Below are positions 10,965 through 22,690 of a stretch of DNA of 64,000 bases, one piece after another (the stretch's first letter is position 1; each line of letters begins with the position of its first letter). The DNA is from Coniferiporia sulphurascens. Its lineage: Eukaryota; Basidiomycota; Agaricomycetes; Hymenochaetales; Hymenochaetaceae. The position numbers and the translations under genes were made by a program. Under the pieces are notes generated by a model, which worked only from the letters and a program-made list of their open reading frames with translations, was not told the DNA's origin and did not search any database. The stretch covers positions 3,782,001 to 3,846,000 of the forward strand of contig NBBA01000001.1 of the NCBI GenBank assembly GCA_002794785.1. The letters run 5' to 3'.

Positions 10965-13156
10965 ATGCTGCGAATTAGCAGCGTCCGACGCGTCTCTCAT
11001 CAATTACCACCACTTCTTGGCCCCAGGACGTATATTCGCCAGAGAGGCGTATTCACTATGGCTGCTACCGAGGCTTCGTTGTCTCAAGAAATTTCAGAGC
11101 AAACCGCACTCGTGGCCAAGCTCAAGGCCGACAATTCAGAGGCAACAACCGTTGAGGCTGCGAAAAAAAGACTGGCAGAACTGAAGAAAGGTTTAAACCT
11201 CATGAAGAACGCGGCGAGCGGCGGCAAGGATGCGGGGAAGAAAAAAGAGCGGCTGCTGCTCAAAACCGCCAAAGTACGTTGAGCTTACGGAGTTATGAGC
11301 TGTCGGGTCGATTGCAATTGACATGAGCTATCAGGGCACGCGAGATTACGGGCCAAGCGAAATGTTCTGTCGCGAACACGTCGAGCGCATCGTAAAGGAC
11401 TGCTTCACATCATACGGAGGGAGCCAGCTGGATACGCCTGTTTTCGAACGGAAAGACATCCTGACCGATAAATATGGCGAGGATGCAAAACTTATATTCG
11501 ACCTCATGGACCAAGGAGGAGAACAGCTGTCACTGCGCTATGACCACACTGTGCCTCTAGCACGGTATCTTGCAATGACGTTCGCAAATAGCCCACAGTC
11601 AAAATTATGGCAAGTCGGCAAAGTGTATCGTCGAGATAACCCAGTAATGTCCAAAGGTCGTATGAGGGAGTTTTCTCAAGCAGTGCGTTCATATTAATCC
11701 CCCGTCCATCTGCGCATTGACGAGTTTTTATGAAGGACTTCGACATCTCAGGATCATGGGATACAATGATTCCGGACGCTGAAATACTTAGTCTCCTGTG
11801 CACGATTTTAACCAGGTTGGAGGTTGGAGAGTTTACTGTAAAAGTATGTTTTATGGACAAACAAAGTGGTTACAAACTGACTATCTTTCGAGTTGAATCA
11901 TAGGAAAATCCTTGACGGCATCTTTGAGGTGTGCGGTGTACCCGAAGAAAAGATTCGCTCGATTTCTTCCGCAGTCGACAAGTTGGACAAAGTATGTCTG
12001 TTGCAGTTTAACCTAATATACAACGCTGAACGTTTTACCAGTTGCCGTGGCTTGAAGTGAAAAAAGAAATGTGCGAAGAAAAAGGTTTAGACCCGGCAGT
12101 AGCAGACAAAATCGGAGAGTATGTGAAGCACAAAGGTCTGTTAAACTGTTTCTCTTGGTTGGGTTTTGCTGACGCTTGCACAGGCGGGGAGGAACTGCTT
12201 GCAACTCTACTCGGCGATTCAACGCTGATCGCAAATGAGAGTGCCAAGCAGGGACTATCAGAGATGTCTGTACTATTTACATTACTTAGGGCTTATAAAG
12301 TCATTGATAGGGTACGCTTCCCCGCTTCATCTCGAATATGTCTAAATCGTGAGTTGTTGTCAGATCTCCCTTGATATGTCATTGGCTCGTGGTTTGGATT
12401 ATTATACTGGCATAATCTACGAAGCCATCGTGGCCGCCTCAGCACCACCCAGCTTCAAAGCAGATGCAACCGCTGACGCCCCGAAACACTCCCAAAATCC
12501 AAAAAGAAACCTGCCAAGAAGAACAAGGGAGCAGAGGAAGAAGAAGAAATTGACGAGAACACCGTAGGTGTCGGTTCAATAGCGGCGGGTGGGCGATACG
12601 ACAATCTCGTCGGTTCGTTGATTTCTGCGGCATCAGGAGAGGGGAAGAAGGCCGCGGGTGTTCCATGCGTAGGCGTTTCAATAGGTCTGGACCGAATATT
12701 CGCAATTCTCTATCCGAAGTGGATCGAGAAGGGTAAGCGCCAGAAGGAGACGCTTGCATTTGTGTTGGCTGTCAAGGATGGACTGTTGGAAGAGCGAGTA
12801 TCGCTAGTGACCGAACTCCGAGAAGGAGGCATAAAGGTCTATGTCATGTTTTCTTTATTCGTCGAAGTGCTAATGGTATCATGCTGTAGGCTGACTTCCT
12901 CGCTAAAGCAAAGCCTAAGCTCAACGCTCAGTTCGCCGCAGGCGAGAAGGACGAAGTGCCCTTCGCCATCATTCTTGGTGGGGACGAACTCAAGGAGGGC
13001 TTCGTGACAGTGAAAGAGCAAAAGTGGGAGATAATCGACGGAGAGAAAACGAAAATTGAGTCCACCGACAAGGGTACTAAAGTCAAGAGGGACGAGTTAG
13101 TTGAATGGTTGAAGAGCAGTCAGACATATAAAGACTGGCAAGTAGGGAAGTGGTAG
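10965..13156 (+). CDS. HTS1: Histidyl-tRNA synthetase (class IIa), dual cytosolic/mitochondrial forms likely
   Basis: It charges tRNA-His. The in-frame ATG at 10965 adds a 31-residue leader beginning [19 protein letters not shown], basic and acid-free like a mitochondrial presequence. A second in-frame ATG at 11058 ([16 protein letters not shown]) starts a WHEP-like helical segment and suits a cytosolic form. The core shows [19 protein letters not shown], the motif 2 region [20 protein letters not shown], the HisA motif [14 protein letters not shown], motif 3 ([13 protein letters not shown]), and a C-terminal anticodon-binding domain ending YKDWQVGKW. About seven short introns separate the blocks. 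The frame breaks inside a lysine/glutamate-rich insertion at about 12476-12567: the HisA exon frame ends in a stop at 12565-12567, while the following core is one frame away, with no GT donor between. This is an apparent single-base loss or sequence error. Confidence 0.9.
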
Positions 13157-13365
13157 GCATATCATAGCTTGGCGGTGTAGATGTTGGCATTATTCTGGTT
13201 ATACTTGTTTTCGTAATAGACTAATTTTCTTTTTGCGATCCATTCAGCCAAGCATGTATGCACCAAATGTGTCTAGAATGTGGCAAGTAATAATAGAATA
13301 CAGTAATCAATGGTCCGCGAGCCACGATAAAATGTGGCTTGCTGTTACGCAAAACTTGTACTGAA
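13157..13365. terminator. Convergent 3' ends of HisRS and ankyrin genes
   Basis: The 209-base AT-rich interval lies between two convergent stop codons and must carry both 3' UTRs and polyadenylation signals. No specific signal stands out. Confidence 0.4.
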
Positions 13366-14214
13366 TTAGTCGGACTCCGAGCCGGAACCGACAGAGTCCT
13401 CGTCTGAAGATATGTCAGCATAGAGATGGCAGATTACCTGAATGAGGGTTTCCCTACCATCGTCGGCTATGTCGTCCCTTGCAATGCTAGTGCTTGCCCG
13501 GGCTTTCCGCATTAATTTACTCAGATGATCATCCGACCTTGGGTCCAGGAGGTCCATCGCGGTGTCACCATCTTTATTTTTTATTCTGATAAATAAAAGC
13601 AAGTTCAAGCGTCTAATAATTGGATAATATGCATATCGGATGTAAACGCACGTTGTATCGGCTCCAGCTTCGAGTAGACTCTCCACAACGTAATCACGTA
13701 GTTCCGGATCTTTCAGTCCTAGTGCAAGATGCAAGGGCGTTGCGCCTTCCAAGCGATTGACTGGGTCCACGTCGCAATCTTCATGAGTTAAGATATGCTC
13801 AAGGACATCCGTCGATCCGCAGGAGGCCCTATATGCTGATATCGGAGGGGCGCAGCAACGACACATATAAACTGTCTTACGCATAGTGCAGGGCTGGTCA
13901 CCGAGGATGTACAAAGCACTTCAGCGCTGTCTATTGTCACCGTGTGCATAGCTATAGCTCGCCTGTGTTTCCAATACTATAAGCCCAGTTTCCGTTAGAC
14001 ACGTTTCAGAATATACGCTAGAATTGGGCGTACCCGTCTTTGTAGTTAATATCAAAGCCGCCTTCCTCAAAAACCTCTAGGAGCAACTCTTCGTTGTCTT
14101 GTCGCGCCGCGGCGAGCAACCGTTCGTCTGACAGGAGGGAGCTCAACTGTTATTTTCCTACAGACATGCCGGTAGATAAGTACACGCACTGTTGGATGCA
14201 CCGTCTGTAGCCAT
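13366..14214 (-). CDS. Small ankyrin-repeat protein
   Basis: Exon 1 (14186-14214) encodes MATDGASNS. Exon 2 (about 14034-14141) gives SLLSDERLLAAARQDNEELL, a first helical repeat. Later exons read GSTDVLEHILTHEDCDVDP, then the canonical ankyrin turn GATPLHLALGLKD, DYVVESLLEAGADTT, and, after an intron at about 13592-13656, NKDGDTAMDLLDPRS. The tail ends in an acidic/serine stretch (SSDEDSVGSGSESD), a layout seen in small fungal ankyrin proteins of the yeast YCR051W type. Ankyrin repeats bind proteins; no specific partner can be inferred. I could not resolve the splice junction near 13860-13900 so that the first repeat reads through: an LHYA-like segment is present but one frame off. The 5' exon model is therefore tentative. 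Confidence 0.75.
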
Positions 14215-14400
14215 GAGGATTAGGGTAAGAAAAGGGCAGAATCGTAGGGAACAGGACAGCTAGGTTACTAGGTATAAGCAAGTTGACAGGGGCGAAGGGA
14301 CGCGATCGCGGCGCGATGGGCGCGATTCAGGCGCGTGCCAATTATGGTCGCAAGTCCGCTTTCTTCTGCTCCCGCATGAGGCTGGGGTCAATCGACTTGC

Positions 14401-15069
14401 ATGCAGCTCGTAGACAACGATACCGTGTGTTATTTTTGCCGCTGCTTCACCCAAGTTCTCAACCTTATTTATTTCAGTTTCTCCAACGACTGGCGTCTCT
14501 TTTTGAGTCCTCAAACCAGAAAGGGTCCTCATTATGGCTCACGCATAAACGCTGTGCGCATGTCCGACCAATGACTATCCTCAATTCTCACACTGGATAT
14601 ATGCAGATACTTTCGACGGTAGCAATGCTACAGCAGGCACTGCAGAGGCGGCCTCCGATGGCAAGGACTATCCATGTCTTATTCGTGCAACAGATGGGAA
14701 GAAGGTTAAGCTGTCTACTCATGTGAGTTGCATATTATCGCTCAACCCTCCGTATCATGACAAGTTATCTCATAAAATTCGCAGGTCATGCCAGGAGATC
14801 TTGATAAATTCAACGCGGCGTATGGCGCCCTTTTGAAGAGCTCAATGCCGGCGCTCCGCAAGCGCGACAAGAAGCGGGAGAAGGAGCGTGCTGAACGAGC
14901 AGCACTCCGCAAAAAGCGCATGACTGAGCTCGTCACTATTGCAGGGGCGAAACGTGGGGCGGGACGCAGAAAGCGTCAGAGACTTATGAAGGCGGCCTTG
15001 AAGCAGGAAGAATCACGCAAAAAGTTCCAAGCACGAGAGCAGACTAAAACACAACCACGAAGTTCGTAG
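14401..15069 (+). CDS. SRP14: Signal recognition particle 14 kDa subunit (SRP14)
   Basis: SRP14 binds the Alu domain of SRP RNA and slows elongation during ER targeting. The start at 14401 reads MQLVDNDT, and an intron then joins to FLQRLASLFESSNQKGSSLW, matching the family's N-terminal helix. A second intron joins HKR to YTFDGSNATAGTAEAASDG, followed by the signature YPCLIRATDGKKVKLSTHV. After a third intron comes DLDKFNAAYGALLKSSMPAL and a highly basic tail (RKRDKKREKERAERAALRKK, then GRRKRQRLMKAALKQEESRK). The tail is longer than in the animal protein, as in other fungi. All joins keep frame. It stands alone on the plus strand, divergent from the ankyrin gene. Confidence 0.9.
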
Positions 15070-15380
15070 GATAGATATTGGCCAATCTGTAGTTCATTGT
15101 CGCACATATAGAATATAAGTACCGCCAAATTCTGTCTTTCCTGCATTTTTTATATGATGTGTAGTGTATATTCTTGGTCGATGTACTGTGCCTTGGCTAA
15201 GCATCGGCATGCCATACATGCGCGGCACCGTGTGCGCGGCATATCTTCAGCGCTCGCCACTGGCGTCTTACACACTGCTCATACGATCACGTCTCTTTCT
15301 TTCACTGTGCCTCGGTCCATAGAAACTCTACTTTCCTGATCTTGCGGTTGTTCTGGAAAGCTCTGCGGACGCTTTTCTGA
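15070..15380. other. Intergenic between SRP14 and the DUF726 gene
   Basis: These 311 bases contain the SRP14 3' UTR and the next gene's promoter. I see no gene or RNA here. Confidence 0.45.
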
Positions 15381-18300
15381 ATGCTCCCTGCGCCTAAAAC
15401 TGGTGCAAGCATGGGCACCGACGTATTCTTCGATGATGACGAGGAAGGCTGGCAAGATATGCCCGTCATCCGGGATGACTTTGCCAACGGACTCGATGAA
15501 GAGGATAAGAAGAAATATCGTTACGTTACGCCGGACAAACAGCACACAGTGAACGCAACCGGGAACCTGATCGACTTTGATGAGAGCGGTCGCGAATGGC
15601 GGGAGAAACTCGTCACTAACGAAAGCGAATATAGCGAATATACTCGGTTACGGCTCAATGAAGAGGACGATAACGATGAAGTGCACCTCCGGACAAGATT
15701 TCTGTTTGACGAAGACAAGGCTATGACGCCTCTGAGTCAGATGCAGGCGACTAAGAACATGCTGACCGAGTCGCAGCGCATAGCATACGTCGGACTGTGC
15801 GCTCTGGTCGTAAAGGAAATGGCCTCAACATTCAGGCTGGCAAAGCACAAGGAACTCAAGCCTGCGCTGGAATCGTTGGAGCTATGGTCTCTGAAGATCA
15901 TGGGTCGGTTATTCTATCATATGGAACTAGAAACTGCAGGTAGGTGATGCTTGCCCCAGTTACTTGTAGATGTCGTTGAACGCCTCAGACAGAGCAGAAG
16001 ATGATTGAAAGCCTTTCTGAACACGGTGTACAAGCAGCAGACTTGGTGCCCTCACTACTGACTACACGTACTGTCGCCAATCCCGAGTATGATCCTGTAG
16101 AGGAGAAGAAACAGAAAATAGCCAGGCAGGAGGCTGAAGAAGACCAATTGCGCAAGGAGGAGGCTCTCGCAGAGGACATTACGGAAGATCTGGGGCATCC
16201 CAAACTTTCGCCCACCGTACCCATGCCACCAATGACACCAACTACTCCTTCAATTTCGACCCAGACCACTGCTAACGTTCTCCCACCCAGCGCACCCGAA
16301 ACCCTGCCTGGAGTCAGTACGACACTGTCTGCTGCTGACAAGGACGTCACGTTAGACATTCGCTGGACAGTCCTGTGCGACTTATTCTTAATACTAATTG
16401 CAGACAGCGTATATGACTCTCGATCGCGTGTTCTTTTGGAGGCTATCGCTTACAAACTGGGGCTTGGATGGCTAGACGTGGTGAAGTTTGAACAGAGAGT
16501 GACGGAAGCTTTGGAAATTCAGGAAGGTGTCGAGAAGCTGGAACAAAAAGAAGTCATCGAGGGTCGAATAAGGGCAGCGAAGAAAAGGCGGTATGCGATG
16601 CTAGGCCTCGCAACGTTGGGTGTGTAAATAAATTATTATGAATCTACCTTCATTGACGTCGCGCCTTCTAGGTGGTGGCCTGGTAATTGGACTCTCTGCT
16701 GGGCTCTTGGCTCCCGTTATCGGTGCGGGTCTTGGGGCCGCCTTCACTACTATCGGTGTAACTGGGACGTCAGCCTTTCTAGCCGGGACAGGCGGTGCAG
16801 CTGTGATCACTACAGCCGGGACTCTTACAGGCTCTGGTATTGCGGCCCGCGGAATGGCACGAAGAACACGGGATGTGCGGATATTCGATCTGCTTCCTTT
16901 GCATAATAGCAAACGTGTCAATTGCATTCTTACTGTTTCTGGGTAAGAAATGTCTTATATTTTCGGCGGAGGATTGTCTCTTATTTTTTTCTTCCTCTGA
17001 AGGTTCATGACTTCGCCAAGGGACGATGTGCGGCTACCGTTCAGCGTATTAGACCCCATAGTCGGCGATGTTTTCAGCGTTTTGTGGGAACCTGAAATGC
17101 TCGGCGAGACCGGGAGCGCACTCAGAATTTTAACCTCAGAGGTTCTTTCACAAGTCGGGCAGACAGTGCTCCAAGCAACAGTCATGACAGCACTTATGTC
17201 TGCGCTACAGTGGCCAATTTGTCAGTATATTTTGCCTTGCCACTCTCCCCTACTGACACATTTCCAGTGTTGACAAAGCTCGGATATCTTATCGACAACC
17301 CTTGGTCGAATGCCCTTGACCGCGCACGCGCTGCGGGGCTGGTCCTTGCAGACGTTCTCATGCGACGCCACCTCGGCGTACGTCCTATAACGCTCATTGG
17401 CTTCTCGCTTGGTACACGCGTTATCTTCTACTGCTTGCTGGAGCTCGCAAGGCATAAAGCTTTCGGTATTGTGCAGGATGTCTTCATCCTTGGCGCAACG
17501 CTCACCGCGAACAGGCAAGCGTGGCTCCAGGCGCGTTCAGTCGTGTCGGGACGCTTTGTCAACGGCTTCGCGCGTAGCGACTGGGTACTAAACTACCTTT
17601 TCCGCGCTACAAGTGGTGGCTTGCAGAATATCGCTGGCCTCCGACCTGTGCTGGGAATACCTGGTCTGGAGAACGTAGATGTCACGGACAAGATTGCGGG
17701 GCATATGAGCTACCGATCGTTCATGCCTCTCATACTCGATCAACTCGGCTTCCCAGTCTCTGCGGATTACTTTGATGAACCTGAGGTAAGTGTTTACCTC
17801 TCCGGTTTCTCGGTTGCTTTGCCCTCTTGTGTTTCAAAGAAACACGCGCATTGTGCATTTGCCCGTTCTGCTTGCATTTTTCTCGCGATACTACCAATGG
17901 AGCTATCATGGCTCACGATTTTTATCTACCCCCTAAACTACAGGAGCCTGATATGGAAGGCGACCGCATCGTCGTGCGCGAAGGAGATGGTCTTCCGAAG
18001 AAGAAGAGTTGGTTCACGCGTAGGGCAGACAAGAAGGAGGTGAAGACACCGCGTCCTTCCCCACAATCGCCGCCGGGATTAGCAAAGAATTCCAACTCTC
18101 TCAGCGAGAAGGCCAAAAGCGCAGGTGACGATGATGATGACCTGCCCGAACGGTTAGAGCATTCGACAACGCCGGGCCCGCCATCCGCATCAACAGCGCA
18201 ATCGCCACCCAGCACGCCGCGCGCTTCCGATGTTAGCGATAGTGCCACGCTTGTTCCGATCCACGCAGGTTTCGACCTCAAGGCGATACAAGAAGTGATT

Positions 18301-19173
18301 GCAGATGCGGGCGGTACAGTGGCGGCGGACGTGGACGTGCTGCACGAACCCCTCGCGCAAACACCGTTTGCCTCGCCATTAGCACATGTACCATCAGGTC
18401 GCGCCGAAAGTGCACCGCCTCCTGCGCCAGCAAAAGGGGTGGAAACGGATGCACGCAGAAGCGTGTCACCTGTGTCGCGCGCTCGCCCGCACCACGTGCG
18501 AAGCCGAGTTACGAGCACGTCGCTGTTTAGCTCGGCGAGCGGCTTCAAGGGGGATGAACTTGAAGAACTCGAAGAGGGCAGCGACATCGGGTCCGCGCTT
18601 GGTCCTAGTGCGGGCCCGTCGGGATTGAGGGCACGTCGGGACTACGATGCGTCAGGCCATAACTTTTCCGAGCCCGACGTGGGTGGGGCTGACACATCAT
18701 CTAATTTCGGACCGTCTGGCTCCTCGCGAGCACCTTATTGGGACAACGGAGCGTTTGGCGGCACGCCGGCTTCGGAAAGATTTCACGCATGGTCGAGCGG
18801 GTCAAAGCCGACCCGAACGGAATCGGGTGTGGACGCACCGACCTTGAGTTTCGGTGGGCCCAACGGGAGTGTGTGGGACGTCGGGCCATCCTCGGATACT
18901 CTTTCCTTATCCTTCGCCCCATCCTCTAGCGCCGCCACGGGATCACTTGCGGGCGGATTCTCCTCAATGTCGTTATCACCATCGCCTCCGCCACCGGCGC
19001 TCCCGCAGGATATCCTGAATCCGTTTGCTATGTCATCAACAGACTTAGGTTCGAGAGGGGGTGGTGATACTTGGCACGCGCCACCCTTGACCACGAGCAC
19101 AAATGCGAGGATGAACACTAACGCGAAAGCGAAGCAGAGCACACTGAACGTCAACGCTAACCCGTGGGGCTAA
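15381..19173 (+). CDS. DUF726 family membrane protein with alpha/beta-hydrolase motif (TMCO4/Mil1-like)
   Basis: The start at 15381 gives MLPAPKTGASMGTDVFFDDD; an in-frame ATG at 15411 is an alternative. An acidic N-terminal region is followed by a helical domain (TPLSQMQATKNMLTESQRIA), a proline-rich linker, and a lysine-rich helix leading into a glycine-rich double membrane segment (GGGLVIGLSAGLLAPVIGAG, then TGTSAFLAGTGGAAVITTAG). The hydrolase part holds CILTVSGFM, LVLADVLMRRHLGVRPITLI and the nucleophile-elbow GFSLGTR, then DVFILGATL. This matches the DUF726 family (human TMCO4, yeast Mil1), with no established substrate. Introns at about 15940, 16620, 16943, 17221 and 17787 keep frame. 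After the last intron there is an unusually long, low-complexity Ser/Pro/Gly tail of about 400 residues ending VNANPWG, without a recognisable domain. Confidence 0.85.
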
Positions 19174-20129
19174 TTTGGCTCGGGGTTTATTAACTGTGGA
19201 CGCAGCACGTTTGGCGTTTCGGGGTTGTGGGGACTTGCGGGCAAGGCGGGATTGGGCAGGGGAGAGATTCGGGGATAGCTCAGAAAGGCTGTGTGTTGGA
19301 GCTTGCGGGATCTCCCAGGTTATTCTGCGATTTGCGCCCTTGCAGATTTGCAGAGGGGCCAACTTTGATTGGAGATATTAATCAGGGGTCAGGCCTATGG
19401 TGGACGGCGTTCACCAGTTCTTTGCTGCACATCGAAAGTGGCTCATGATAAGTAAGTGTGGAGCGATCTTCATGAGAAGGAGCCAACGGGAACCCGATGC
19501 TGTGCATAAATTTAGCGACGAGCGATGACCACGGGTCTCCTTTGTTTGTTTTTTTCTTTTCTACTTCTTTTCTCTTTAAATTTTTTACATCTCCCGAACG
19601 CATCCATTTTTCGAGCTCCCACCGTCTTCGAATCTTTCATCAAGCCATCTTATCATAATACGCATCAGCATTTAGTGGATTGTAGAGAAGAACTCGTTCT
19701 GAATTCGCAGCAATGATATTTAATGCAAGTTGGTCACGGGGGAGCATACTAATGAAATGAAAACCCATTTAAATAATTGATACCGGAAAAGCTACTCCAT
19801 GTTTACGTGTCCTGAGCTCCGGAGAGTGCAGGCCGCAGCGTTGCGAGGGAGCGGGAAAGGACAAAGGTAGTACGGTTAAAGCAGGCACGCTAAGGATATC
19901 ACATGAGATTAGGAGCCTTTAGTGACCTTGCGGTGGAGTCTGCGCTAGTGTACAACTTGCGGGCCACGGGCTTGATGGCGGATAGTAGCCAACCAAAGTG
20001 GCTGCCGAACCTGGACACGAGCCCGTTATCAAAAACACCCCGCTGGCTTCTGATTACTGTTTGCATGCACGTTTGTAGGAGAACCAGGGTATGATTCACG
20101 AACGCGCTAATACTCATGCAGCTGAGTTC

Positions 20130-20660
20130 AGGGATATGAAATTTGATGCGTTTGCCCGGAGGGTGGTAAGGTACACCGTGACCGGCGCGGGGGCTGGTGA
20201 CGACTCGGAGCCCTTCTGCTGGTATGGTTCGCTTTCTATCATGCCAATGAGGCGCTCTTGTTTCTGTTCTCGTCTTTATTTGCGTCTGAGTGATCACGAG
20301 CTTGAAGTTATCATATGTTCCTAAGGGTGCCGTTGAAGCGCCCAATATTAAGAAGTACGTCCCGATCGGCTTCGAGAACTTTACTATCAAGTACGTACGT
20401 CAAGAGCCACTTGGGACAAAGTCACGGTACTAGTACTGTGGCTGGTCATGAAGCACTTTGCTCAGATGATCGTCGCTACGTTATTAGCGGAAAGCCTGCT
20501 TGCATGTCCTTGTGCCCTTGATTTGCCCGCGATTACTCACATGTAAACACGCGTCGCGATTCGGCAAAGTTCTAACATACTCAGGAAGACTCGGAATTCA
20601 TATGTAAGATATTCAACGGCTATGCTATCCGTGCGAGCTCGCGTTTGGGATTTTGAGGCT
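20130..20660 (+). other. Possible exons of an unidentified small gene or relic
   Basis: A segment near 20305-20390 reads SYVPKGAVEAPNIKKYVPIG then FENFTIK and is bounded by an AG acceptor-like site and a GTACGT donor. A second piece near 20585-20655, after an AG, reads EDSEFICKIFNGYAIRASSR and reaches a stop. The composition looks coding, but I do not recognise a family and cannot build a complete gene with a start. It may be a degraded gene. Confidence 0.2.
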
Positions 20661-20918
20661 CTCGATGTCACACCCGTCGGTTCCACAATATTGTCTTCGG
20701 TTTCTGTTAAACTTCACATTTCCCGGTAAAGGCAGCGCACCGGGAATACCTGCTTCGTCACAGGTCCTCGGTGGAGACGTAAAGTCATTGTTTGAAAGTA
20801 CGGCCAAGTTTTCCCGTTGCCTCTCGCTAGACGCATATATTATTTATAAAACACGGCAACAGTTTTATTTTCCCGACGCTCGTATGTCAGCCCCTCGCGT
20901 CCGACCAGCCCCTCACGT

Positions 20919-20940
20919 CGACCCGACCCGACCCGACCCG
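20919..20940. repeat. CGACC tandem repeat
   Basis: A short microsatellite of about four pentamers (CGACC) lies in non-coding DNA. Confidence 0.7.
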
Positions 20941-22690
20941 CCCCGCCGACGTCCTCCAGAATGCTCAATCACAGTATAGGGCCACGGTTCCGCAATCCAC
21001 TTTCGATTTCTACTGTGCAAGGAGCCATAATAGTAATGCGGACTTTCAACCTTGCCAACTCTGTATGCTGTTTCCATTCTGCTAAGCCGTTGTCATAGCG
21101 CAGCCCGAGCCTATCAGCGTCCACACCACCGTGACCGGCGAATTTGATGTCGCTTCAAGTTCGTTTCCCTGAAACAAAAATGGAATATACTTACAGTATG
21201 GACGTCCGTCCGGCTGCATGGTGTATTTTTCGCTGTTCCGCTGCTAGCCTGCCGGATCGTAAACAAGCACGATCTTCGGGCTTCAAGTTGTTACGGCCGC
21301 AGTGCTTTCTTTAAATACTAACTTTGATACACCAAACTATCTACCATATTCAAACATGATACGCTACACGGGTGAAGACTTTACTCCGGAGCGGCGCGGA
21401 TAGCGGACGAGCCGCCCAGCTCTTTGACACAACCTGGATGTATGCGTTCGATCAATTAGGTTCTTTATCTCAAAGCCGACCCGCCGCTCTTTGATTATCC
21501 CTTTGGGCTGATCACCCGCGCTTGGGCAGCGCTTCCGAGTGCTCTAGGGTGTGATTAACTGGTATTGAGTGCGGACGCGATAAACTATGGACTCAGTCAC
21601 GATATTAATAGCGGCCTTCCTCGCGTCTCTGAGTATTTGAGTGCGGCTTACAATATCAATACATCGTATTTAACGGGGATAACATACGAAGGGCGATGAT
21701 TCAATCATGTTGTAAGGGGCTTTCAGAAGGCTCCCCGAAAGTATGCTATATCCTATACGATCTGCAACCGAATCAAAAGACCGTGCCTTCTCTTCAGCAG
21801 ATTCATTTTGTTCTAATTTTATTAGCACATCTATCCTTCCAATGAAAAGCCCCGAAATGGTAAGATTTCTTCCTACGTATCTGGCTTCGAATGAATGGAT
21901 GATTCATTAGGAGTTTTAAATGAGAAACGTTGTTCTAAAGCTTAAAAGACCTGTGCCAAGTTCAAGAGAAGGCAGCAGCGTGAGTGACGAACTCCGCGTG
22001 CCAACAATGACGGAGGCGGCGCGTGAGCCTGCTGGGGTCAGCAAAGCTGTGTGTTACACACGCTCCGACGTGATGGTGAGCGACGCCCCCGAAACGGCGG
22101 GGTCGGACCGCATCTGTTTGGGGCGTCGGTGGTGGTGGTGGATGGAGGAGAGGGAGATGGATAAGATATCATCGCGGGCGGACAAAGGCAGAGAAAAAAA
22201 CAAAAGGGAAGACGGGCACGAGGGCTCAGGGGGCACCGTCGCACCGGGTGAGTTAAGGGACACCAATCCATGGCGCCTGACCCGGGTCGACACGGGTATC
22301 CCCGGCCGCATGGTGCTGTGCCGCCGGCTTCGGCGCTGCAAGGTGGCCGAACTTAAATCCGGTATTCCGAATCGGGGGTTAACATAACAGCGCCAAACAG
22401 AGATCAACTCTCTCCATCTCTCGCCGGTCGCCCTTTGGTTGTATACTTACCATCAGCTTGGACTAGTTACAAAAGACGACCTCTGCCCGCCATGTTCCCG
22501 CCTATATCTTCCCAATAGCACTTGGCGGCGTACGTCGTCACTCTCTCCCAAAGAGCCTTCTCCGCAAGCTCTCCAGGGGCTTACCCACCGTCTCGCCAAA
22601 ATCTTCTCCCTCTCCTCTCCTCACAGCCTCCAAGCCTCCTCCCTCCCAACCTCCCTCCCCCGTCCATCGCTCAGCGAGCCACTGCACGTC

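Larger units (their letters stand above)
19174..22690. other. Long intergenic region, largely non-coding
   Basis: No complete gene can be supported. A T-rich stretch lies at about 19530-19600. Around 20300-20660 there are short exon-like segments (separate entry). A CGACC tandem repeat occurs at 20919-20940. From about 21000 to 22400 the sequence is of mixed composition without domains. A pyrimidine-rich tract at about 22590-22680 precedes the next start codon and fits a fungal promoter/5' UTR. Confidence 0.5.

Noticed and set aside
17922..18587. 221-codon antisense ORF, Ser-rich
   Set aside because: It is the mirror of the low-complexity tail of the DUF726 gene; composition and lack of domains mark it as a shadow.
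19899..20390. 163-codon minus-strand ORF
   Set aside because: It lies antisense to the exon-like segments and has no domain; neither strand is convincing as a full gene.
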